64,000 bases of DNA from VRUE01 sp963753245 (GTDB taxonomy: Bacteria; Actinomycetota; Thermoleophilia; Solirubrobacterales; 70-9). Position 1 is the stretch's first letter; each line of letters begins with the position of its first letter. Where the stretch lies: positions 1 through 64,000 of the forward strand of contig CAVWBK010000008.1 in the NCBI GenBank assembly GCA_963753245.1. Reading direction: 5' to 3'. Shown here piece by piece: positions 32,998-41,000 of this stretch. Both the position numbers and the translations under genes were made by a program. The notes under the pieces were generated by a model. That model did no database searches. It had not been told where the DNA came from and saw only the letters and a list, made by a program, of their open reading frames with translations.

Positions 32998-33364
32998 GCG
33001 AACTCGCCGGTCGCGCCTGCACTCCCAGCCGCGCGTGACGATGGTCCCGGCGCGCCGCGCCCGCGTCCTCGTGCGGACGCGCCCCTGATATGGCCGCCGA
33101 TTTGTCAAGTACCCAGCGCTGATCGCGACCGCAAAACGGCCGGATGTGAGAGGGGCTCGGTGCCCGGGCCCGGGCACGAAATCGACGGCTGTCAGTCTGA
33201 CAATGCGGGAGTTGGCTATCCCAGGGCGCTGGCTTCGTCGCCGGCGAGCGCAATCTAGGAACGGGCATAGCCGGTGAGGGCCGCCCATAGTGACATCGCG
33301 CGTGCCGGCGGCCTTTGGCCCGGACCCAGGTGACCGAGCGCGACCGCTGTGGGGGGCGGTCAGC
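32998..33364. other. Right flank of the IS110 recombinase gene, no gene seen
   Basis: About 370 nt downstream of the IS110 recombinase. It should contain the distal end of the element, but IS110 elements lack terminal inverted repeats and I cannot place the boundary. A palindromic run GCCCGGGCCCGGGC (near 33158-33172) stands out. Confidence 0.35.
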
Positions 33365-34450
33365 TCATGGCGCGGTGGCCGCGGCCCAGAGGAAGCCCGC
33401 CAGCTCCCTGGCAACCGCGACGGTTGCGACGTTTCCAGGCTTGCCGCGCTCGCGCAGCCGCTTGCCCACTCGGTGCAGGCGGTGCTGGGCGCGCCAGGCG
33501 ATCTGCAGGACATGGTCGGGCTGGCCGGCCTGGCGGTTGGCGAGCGTGGCGCCGATCCGCGGCACTCTGGCGTAGTGGTGGGCAGACTCGACCAGCAGCC
33601 GGCGGGCAATCACCGAGCCGGTCTTGGTGATCGATCCCTGACTTGAGGACTCCCCGGACTGCTGCAGGGAGGGGGTCAGCCCGAGCCAGCTGGAGAGCTT
33701 GCGCGGCGAGGAGAAGCGGCGCCAGTCGCCGCCGAGCTCGAGATGGAGCATCAGGGCGGTGAGGGTGTCGATGCCGCGGAAGGCGCGCAGGCGGGCGACC
33801 GTCGGCCACAGCCGCTCTTCGGTGGCCAGCCGCGAGAGCCGCTCATCGAGGGCCTCGCGGCGGGCGCAGAGCCCGTCGACGGCGGCGAGCTGGTCGACGA
33901 AGGCCAGCTCGGTCGGCTCGTGCTCGAAGGCCTGCTGTGACAGCCAGCGGCGGTGATCGTGGCCCCAGGTGCTCTTGCCCGGGTAGACCCGCCCGTGCAC
34001 GAGCAGGAGCTTTGAGACCCGGTGGCGGGCACGCATCAGGTCGCGGCGCACCTGTTCGCGGGTGCGCGCCAGGTGGCGGATCGCTTCCAGCCACTCCGGC
34101 GGGACGGTGACCGTCTTTAGCTGCCCGGCGAGCAAGAGCCGCGCCAGGAGCTCAGCGTCCTTGCGGTCTGTCTTTACCCGATCGCCGGAGGCCCGCGGCG
34201 TCTTGCTCGGCGCCACCACCGCGACCTCGATGCCGGCGCTCGTTGCCGCCCGCATCAACCCGAACCCGGTCGGCCCCGCCTCATAGGCCGCCCGCACCGG
34301 GGCCGCCAAGCCGCCGAGCCATCCCACCACCTCCTCGGTGCCGGGGCCAAAGCGCGCTCTGTGCAGCTCGCCGCTCAGCGAATCGATCGCCGCGGCGTGC
34401 GTGGAGCGCGCGTGGACATCCAACCCAACCCATGTCATCGTGCCGTTCAT
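33365..34450 (-). mobile_element. IS110-family recombinase (transposase), complete
   Basis: 361 residues. The N-terminal RuvC-like DEDD domain is intact: Asp11 in VGLDVHARS, Glu57 in AYEAGPTGFG, Asp95 and Asp98 in KTDRKDAELLARL. The middle coiled-coil carries VRRDLMRARHRVSKLLLVHG. The C-terminal Tnp domain has FRGIDTLTALMLHLELGGDW, FSSPRKLSSWLGLTPSLQQS and GSITKTGSVIARRLLVESA, including the conserved serine before GSITK. IS110 enzymes move circular intermediates guided by a bridge RNA. The 80 nt directly upstream are strongly structured (see 34451-34531). The gene shows no stop or frameshift, so the element could be active. Confidence 0.93.
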
Positions 34451-34531
34451 GGCCGGACCCTCCTTCGCCTGGGGTCAGCCGGAGCCCGTCTCCGGTCAGG
34501 TAAACCCCCGACTGAGCGAGAGGGTCCGGCC
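34451..34531 (-). ncRNA. Structured leader of the IS110 gene; candidate part of a bridge RNA
   Basis: On the minus strand the 81 nt directly before the recombinase ATG begin GGCCGGACCCTC and end GAGGGTCCGGCC: a perfect 12-bp inverted repeat (34520-34531 / 34451-34462). Inside is a second perfect hairpin CCGGAG-ACGGG-CTCCGG (34479-34495). The distal arm contains GGAGGG, the ribosome-binding site, so the stem would hide it. IS110-group elements encode their bridge RNA upstream of the gene. Its true ends and loop guides cannot be set from sequence alone. Confidence 0.5.
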
Positions 34532-34579
34532 TACCTCGGATGGCTCCGGTGATTAATCGAGGCCATAGCGTCTAGCCCA

Positions 34580-34600
34580 GGCCGCTCATTTCGGGCGGTC
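34580..34600 (-). terminator. Hairpin at the end of the giant surface-protein operon
   Basis: GGCCGCTC-ATTTC-GGGCGGTC forms an 8-bp stem (two G-T pairs) and lies immediately after the stop codon of the last gene (34601). No T-tract follows, so it may be a factor-dependent or stabilising 3' hairpin. Confidence 0.45.
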
Positions 34601-35257
34601 TCAGCGAACTAGCGGGTAGGCGCAGAAGTAGGCCGAGGCTTGATTTGTTTCCTGTTCAACCGGGCTGCCGGTGCCGTCAATGACCACGGTCGAGTACTTG
34701 CCTTCGCCGACTTTGCTGTAGACGTCGTCGGTGTACTGGTGCTGGGAGGGGCCGGTCCCGTTGCCGAGGTTGAGGATCCCCTTGGTCGAGTAGAGCTCCA
34801 TCGGGGTCGGCAGGTAGCCGCCTTTGGACGCGCAGTCTTCGGTCGCCGCTTCCAGGTTGGGGGCGACCGGGTTCGAGTGACTGTCAAAGCAGATGCCCTG
34901 GATCAGGGTCGTCCCGGCGGAGCATTCGGCCGCGTGCCCGCCGACGGTGCCGGCGTTGCCGGAGGTCGCGGAGGTCTCGGAGGCCGGCACGGTGCCGAGC
35001 TGCTTGAGGTCGATGTCGCTGCCGGTCAGCGAGCCGTTCGCGACCTTCGTGCCGTTGACCGCGTTGTTGGCGAGCTTGCCGGTGGTCACCGCCCCGGCTC
35101 TGAGCTGCCTCGGGCCGACCGAGTTCTTGCCGAGCTGCGAGGCGGCATAGGAGGCTGCGGTGCCGAAGACGACGAAGGCCAGAATCGTGACCATCACGTT
35201 CGCGTAGGTCAGATGCCGGCGAATGCGGCCCTCGGTTTTCCTTGTCTTCTGGTGCAT
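34601..35257 (-). CDS. Signal-anchored surface protein with repeat stalk and C-type-lectin-like end
   Basis: 218 residues behind a GGAGGAG box. N-terminal anchor (YANVMVTILAFVVFGTAASY), then a coil-type repeat with five-residue rhythm (GKNSVGPRQLRAGAVTTGKL, ANNAVNGTKVANGSLTGSDI), as in the protein at 12402. The C-terminal domain has four cysteines with the spacing CSAGTTLIQGIC, AATEDCASKGGYLPTPMELY and ASAYFCAYPL, which resembles C-type-lectin/DUF1566-like folds. It is last in the operon, 62 nt after the type A gene. Probably a small anchored member of the same surface assembly. The lectin-like call is weak. Confidence 0.65.
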   Translation of the reverse strand: MHQKTRKTEGRIRRHLTYANVMVTILAFVVFGTAASYAASQLGKNSVGPRQLRAGAVTTGKLANNAVNGTKVANGSLTGSDIDLKQLGTVPASETSATSGNAGTVGGHAAECSAGTTLIQGICFDSHSNPVAPNLEAATEDCASKGGYLPTPMELYSTKGILNLGNGTGPSQHQYTDDVYSKVGEGKYSTVVIDGTGSPVEQETNQASAYFCAYPLVR

Positions 35258-35319
35258 CGTCTCCTCCGGTTCGATTTGCCGCCCTGGCCGGGCGATTCCT
35301 TACGCCGCAGCTTCTGCCG

Positions 35320-38094
35320 CTAGGCGCCGAGCCTCCCGGCGGCACCGTGTCGCTTGCGCCTCTGGTTTGCGCCACCGCAGGCGGCCTTGACAGCGACATT
35401 CCTCGTCAGCTGTCTGCCGTTTTGGGCGACAAACCCGACCGAGACCAGCGGCGGTTTGGCGCAGAGGCTCCGAGTGTTGCTCAGGTAGCCCTGCTTGCCA
35501 CCGAACAGGGTCAACCTGAAGTGCCCGATCGGAGCGTCGGGAATGACGGGCGCCGTGGTCGAGAGCCGCGAGCCCTTGGTAGTGAAGGTTTCGGCGCGGG
35601 GCAGGAGGTCCACCTGGCCGTTGAGAACGAAGGCGAGCCGGGGCAGCCCGCCGGACCCCGAGACCGCGTAGACGGGGCCAGAGAGCGGCTGGTCGAGCAA
35701 CGGTGTCTTCGTCGTCGCGGTGCCGATCGCCTGGCGTCCCGCGCACTGGGTCGCGGCCAGTTCTTTCTCAGAGCAGATGTTCCCGAGGTGTTTTTGGTCG
35801 ATCTCGAAGGCGTTGGGCAGGGTCACGGTCAGCGACTTCAGATTTGCGTCGCCTGCCCTCGTCTTGAGGTCGAGCTGGAGGCTGGGATCCTTGCCGCGCC
35901 CGGTCGCCTTGTGCCCCCCCAATTGCCTGATCGCCATCCTCGGGCCGAAGGGCAGGGTCGCGCAGTCGACGGCCGCGAACGGCGAGGAGAAGCTGGCCTG
36001 GGTGCCCTGGTCACCGACCCCTTCGGAGAGGACCGAGAACTGGCTGCAGTTGGTCGGGTTGATCATGAAGTCCGGCTTGTCGATGTTGACCTGGATCGAG
36101 CGCATCCGGATCGGGATGCCGCCGATGATCTCGGGGACGGTTTCGGAGTCGGCGACGACGTGCGCGTCGACCGGGTTGATGTGGATCGCGACGCGGACGA
36201 CGACCGTGCCGTAATCATAGGGGCCGGCGATCGCCGGCGTCACCGCAACCAGCGAGAGGGGAGCGCCCTGGAAGGGGCCGGCCATGTAGATCTTGCCGAC
36301 GGCGTGGAAGGGATGGGGGCCGGGCCCGGCGGCGACGCTGGAGGTGCCGATCTCGCTGCTCGCCGGACAGCTGGGGGCAACCTGCTCGACCCGCCCGGGC
36401 GTGTTGGCAGCGGCGGCGATGTCGGCCTCCGGACAGTAGGTAATGCCATGGAGAGTCGCGGTCAGGCCGGGCGGCATCGTGAAGTTGAGATGGCCGAGGT
36501 ACTGGTCGCCGTCTTCTCGTTCGAGCAGCAGCCTGAAGGCGCTGAAGGCGCCGGCGACGGGGTCCGACGTCCCGGCTTCGAGGCTGGGCTTGAAGGGCCG
36601 GATCCGGGCCGGGCAGCTGTTCCCGTGGGGGCCCGATTCGAGCCCGAAGGTCTGGGTCGAGCGCTGTTCGGCCAGCGTCGTGTTCCAGGGGTAGAACTCC
36701 GCTTGGGTCGTGTAGAAGGTGCACGAGGTCGGCGTTGCCATCAGCGCTCGCTCGCCCGAGAAAAGGTGCAGCTGGAAGGTTTCGAAGGGGACCTGCGGCA
36801 GGTTTTCGAAGTAGATCGAGAGCTGGCCGCTGACGGGGTCCGGCTTGACGGTGCCGATGAGCTTGGCGTTGATCCCGAACCCGGAGGCGATCATGAACAG
36901 CCGGTACTGGTCTCCGGGCTTCGGTTCGCCGATATACACGGCTCCTTCAAGCGGTCCGCTGAGCGCCTGCGTTCCGATCGAGAAGGTTCCGATCTTCGAC
37001 TGGTTGGGGCATTCGGCCGGCCCCTCGGAGTCGAAGTTGGCCTGAGAGTCGGCGCAGGCGCTCTGGCCGTCCGCGGCATCGGGGTTGATCGTGAATCCAG
37101 GCGGGAAGGTAACCGTTGCGGCTTTCAGCTCCGAGGGGGAGGCGGAGAAGCCGAGTGACTGCGGCGCGTTCAGCTCGAGGTTGAGCCCCGAGGGCGCATC
37201 CGTTTCCGTCGTTGTCGGGCTGGCGTAGAGGACGGGGTTGAAGACCTCGAGATCGCAGCTCGTGGTTTCGGGGTATTCGGATTCCTTGCGGGAGAGGTGT
37301 TCGAGGTCCTGGTAGGTCTGGACTTCGAGAGTCGTGGTCAGCGGCGCCCCGGTGCAGGTGGTGGGATTGTCGGTGAGCGGCTGGATCGGGATGCTCGAGG
37401 GAACCGGGGCGCCCAGGCAGCTGGTGTTGGCGACACCAGGGCAGCCGGCCGGTTCGCCCGGTGCCCCTTTGGGGAAGCGCTGGCTGTTGTGGGCGGCGAG
37501 CGCCGGGAATCCCCACAAGGTCAGTTCCGCGCCCGCCAGCGGCGTCACCTGGGTGATGTCCTGAACGGTGAACCGCAGCCCGTAGTCGCCCGAGGTCCGC
37601 ACGGCGACCGGGATCGTGATCGGGATGTTCAGAGTCGGCACGATGAACGCGAACAGAGCGGTCTGGTCGCTCTGTGGCTGAAGGTCGAAGACCGGCGCCG
37701 TGCCGAGCAGGTAGTTCGGATTCCCTTCGTAGTTCGCATAGACGGTGATCAGACCGGCCTGGGCATTCGACGGGCAGCGGTCATTCGCAAAGTCCGAGGC
37801 GGTGCAGTGGGTGATCGCGTCGGGATTGCCGAAGATCCCCGGTGGGGTGTTGAAGATCACGTTCTTCGCCGCCTCGGGGCTGCCCGGGGCGGTGAGCGTG
37901 AAGCTCGTTGAGAGGTCGGGGTGAGCACCGGCGTCCGTAGTCGACGCCGAGGTCGAGAAGGAGGAGATTTCCTCCTTGGCCTGGGCCGGGAGAGCCGCAA
38001 TGGCGAACACGAGCAGAGCGCCGAGCAGGAAGGCGGACAGGCCGAACGCCCGCTGCGGGCGCCTGCTCGACCAGCTCTGCCGGGCCTCAGCCAC
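35320..38094 (-). CDS. Giant-operon type A protein 2, secreted, 924 residues, uncharacterised modular
   Basis: GTG start at 38094 overlaps the end of the type B gene by 8 nt (GTGGCTGA). Signal peptide (FGLSAFLLGALLVFAIAALP) is followed by AGAHPDLSTSFTLTAPG. Three large modules follow, each recognisable by FPPGFTINPDAADGQSACAD-type N-P...C, then ECPNQSKIGTFSIGTQ (C-P-x-x-S-x-I-G), then PLEGAVYIGEPKPGDQYRLF, LPQVPFETFQLHLFSGERAL and MATPTSCTFYTT. The last module has AATQCAGRQAIGTATT ... PLSGPVYAVSGSGGLPRLAF. It ends GGANQRRKRHGAAGRLGA. It aligns throughout with the protein at 42877. Secreted; no enzyme motif seen. Same transcript as upstream genes. Confidence 0.75.
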   Translation of the reverse strand: MAEARQSWSSRRPQRAFGLSAFLLGALLVFAIAALPAQAKEEISSFSTSASTTDAGAHPDLSTSFTLTAPGSPEAAKNVIFNTPPGIFGNPDAITHCTASDFANDRCPSNAQAGLITVYANYEGNPNYLLGTAPVFDLQPQSDQTALFAFIVPTLNIPITIPVAVRTSGDYGLRFTVQDITQVTPLAGAELTLWGFPALAAHNSQRFPKGAPGEPAGCPGVANTSCLGAPVPSSIPIQPLTDNPTTCTGAPLTTTLEVQTYQDLEHLSRKESEYPETTSCDLEVFNPVLYASPTTTETDAPSGLNLELNAPQSLGFSASPSELKAATVTFPPGFTINPDAADGQSACADSQANFDSEGPAECPNQSKIGTFSIGTQALSGPLEGAVYIGEPKPGDQYRLFMIASGFGINAKLIGTVKPDPVSGQLSIYFENLPQVPFETFQLHLFSGERALMATPTSCTFYTTQAEFYPWNTTLAEQRSTQTFGLESGPHGNSCPARIRPFKPSLEAGTSDPVAGAFSAFRLLLEREDGDQYLGHLNFTMPPGLTATLHGITYCPEADIAAAANTPGRVEQVAPSCPASSEIGTSSVAAGPGPHPFHAVGKIYMAGPFQGAPLSLVAVTPAIAGPYDYGTVVVRVAIHINPVDAHVVADSETVPEIIGGIPIRMRSIQVNIDKPDFMINPTNCSQFSVLSEGVGDQGTQASFSSPFAAVDCATLPFGPRMAIRQLGGHKATGRGKDPSLQLDLKTRAGDANLKSLTVTLPNAFEIDQKHLGNICSEKELAATQCAGRQAIGTATTKTPLLDQPLSGPVYAVSGSGGLPRLAFVLNGQVDLLPRAETFTTKGSRLSTTAPVIPDAPIGHFRLTLFGGKQGYLSNTRSLCAKPPLVSVGFVAQNGRQLTRNVAVKAACGGANQRRKRHGAAGRLGA

Positions 38095-41000
38095 GGGAAC
38101 CCCTGCCTCCCCTGCGATGGCGCTTTCGGTGGGGCTTCTTCACGCATTTGCCCTTGCGCTTCGCGAAGCCGGGCTTGCACCTGCCCGAGGAGCGGCCGTC
38201 TTCGTTGCCGACCGGGGCGCTCGTGTTGGTGCTGATCAGCGGCGGCGGCTGCGCCTGAGAGCCGGCTCCGTGACACTCATCGGAGGCCTTGCACTGGATT
38301 TCGGCGGGAGCAAAGGCGAAGCCCCCAAGCTCGCGCGCGTCGTAGAGCTTGATCGTGCCCCCGTTCAGGTCTTCTTCGGCGAGTTTCTCACGGGTGAAGA
38401 AGTAGGCATCGGTACCGTCGGAGCTGACTCCGAGCAGGCTCGAGGCGGCGGGGCTGGCACCGGTCGAGATCAGCTGCACGCACCCCTTCGCCCCTTCGCA
38501 GGCAGCGGTCCCGTGCCCGTATTCGAAACCCGGGGCCTCCCACTGGTAGGCGTCTTCCTTGCTGTTTAGATCGCGATCGACTAGCCCTTCGGTCGAGTTG
38601 AAGAAGACGCGGCCGTCGTCGGTGAGCCCCAGCCCCTGATTGGGCAGTCCGGCTTCGCCGGTGGCCCGCTCGGAGGTCAGGTTGCACGAGGCACACTGCA
38701 ACCTGCCGACGGTGGCGTCGTAGCGGAACACCTCGCGATGACTCGCATTGTCATAGCCCGTCAGCGGCAGCGCCGACGGGAAGGCGGCGAAGTCCCCCGA
38801 CGGCGTGACCTCGAAGTCAGCACTGGCAGCGCGCCCGGGAGAGCTGACGCTATTGAGGACCACCGGACTGTCGACGCTCGGAGTGGAGGGCACCGTGCCG
38901 GGCCCGAATACCGCGACGTCGGCGGAGCCCGGGTTCGAGACGGCCACGGTGCCGGAGTCAACGGCGAGGCTGATCGACGAGGCGAGCAGACCCTGCCCGA
39001 TCGGCGGGCCGGCGGGTTTCCTGGCGGTGTTGTACTCGGTGATCTGATCACCTTCGTCGACGTAGACATGGTCATCGGCCGGGTCCACAGCGACTCCGTA
39101 GGAGGGGTTCTTGTCGAGCTTCCCGACGTCTTTGCCGGTCGGGCCATAGATCTCAGTTACGCCTTTGGCGCCCGAGCCGCCACCGCCGGTGACGACGAAG
39201 GCGGTGCCGGAGGAGTCGACGGCGACCCCGGTGGGACGCGTGAGCGTCGAGAACTCGGTCACCGTGTTCCCGCTCGAGTCGAAGACCTGCACGTCCGATT
39301 CGCCGTAGCTGCTGACATAAGCATCGCCGTTTGCCTGGTCCACGGCCACGGCGCTGGGACGGGTCACTTCGAGCGTCGCGACATGATTGCCGGCGGAATC
39401 GAACTCCCCGACGAGGTTGTTCTGGTAGGCGGGAACGTAGAAGTCTCCGGTCAATTCGTCGATGCCGATCTGGCAGGGCAGCCCTTCGTTGCCTTCCATC
39501 CCGGGCACTTCGAGGACGCCGTGGTTGGCGAAGGTCGTGATCGGATGCCCGGAGGAGTTGAACTTCTGAACGCTCCCCGTCCCTTCGCGCCCGGTGATGT
39601 CGAGGACGTAGAAGTCGCCGGTCGCGTGATCGATCGCGACACCGGCGGGTTTTTCGAAGATCCCGAAGCTGCGCAGGAAGGGGTGAGCCGGGGGCGGGAT
39701 CGGGGCGTTCGCGCTCGACTCGAGGGTCGCGATGAATTGCGGCGCAGAGCCGGGGCGAACCACGTAGAGGTTGGGCGCGTCGGGGACCGGCTGGTGTTTG
39801 GGGCTGGACGTGTCGAGGGCCTCGGGCGAGAGGAAGTAGACCGTCCCGTCCCCGGAGGCGACCCCGCCCGCAACCGCGACGACGCCGCAGTTGGCTGCCG
39901 CACCCGTTGTGTTCCAGTGCAGCTCGGCGGTGTTCGCCACCGGGTTGCAGGACGCGGCGTTGCCCGGTTCGCCAGGGTTGCCGGGATTGTCCCCCTTTGA
40001 CACCAGGTTCAGGGGCTGTCCTTCCTCCCACATGAAGAGTGAGTCGCCGCTGTGCTGGGTGTCTTCGCCGGTCAGGTGTTCTTCGGAGGCGAAATAGACC
40101 TTGGACCCGTCCGCTGTCATGCCGTCAAAGACGACTCCCTGGGCGGCGCCGGGTGTCAGATCGATGGTCTGACTCGAATCGCCAACGTTCATGTAGAGAT
40201 GCCAGTGTTTGGCGCCGCCTTCTTCGGAGACGAGCTGGCCGATCAGGACATGTGAGCCGTCGGCGGATAGGGCGACCTCCCCGATCCCGGCCCCGGTCAT
40301 CGTCGAGCCGTTGGGCGCCTTTGAGACAACCCGCGTCTCGCCGGTCCGCAGATTGCGATCATAGATCGAGATTTCGCCGTTGTTGCCGTCCGGCTCGAAC
40401 TGGGATTTGGAGCCAAAGATCAGGTGTTCGCCGTTCGCCGAGATGCTCGTCGCGACGAACCCTGCGGCCACGGCTGCCGGCTGGTTGATCGAGCCGGCCA
40501 TCCCCTGGGCCAGTTCCCCGTTGGGGAGATGCACGGGCTCGCCGGTTTCGGTCGTGCTGGAGGGGAAGCAGGGCGAGCAGATGTCGGAGCCACCGAAGAC
40601 GAAGCTTTCGAGGTCGGCGTCGGCGCCCAGCACGGTCGATGCGAACGGCACCGCTGAGTAGGGGTTGTCGGAGGGAATCCCGACGTAGCGTGTAGTCCAG
40701 CCTTCGGCGCCACGGGTGGCGACGTAGGGATCGACGCCATGGTTGGTCGGCTTCCCGGCCCCCGGGATCCCCCCATCGTGAACGCCGTAGAGAACGCGGG
40801 GCTCACCTTCGGGGCCCTTCGCTTCGGGGTAGCCGGCGAAAGGCATCTGACCCGGGACGAGATCGGACTCGACGTCATAGCCGCCGGCGTCGGCCGCAGA
40901 GACCAGCTCGTAGCCGCGACAGTCGAGAAGGAGCGATGCGCCGGTCTGCTGGCGGGCGTGGGCGTTGGGGCAGGGGTCCGAAAAAGACGGGGCGAAACCG

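Noticed and set aside
35242..37158. 638-residue plus-strand open frame
   Set aside because: Antisense to the type A protein, which has a signal peptide, repeated modules and translational coupling. The plus-strand translation has none.
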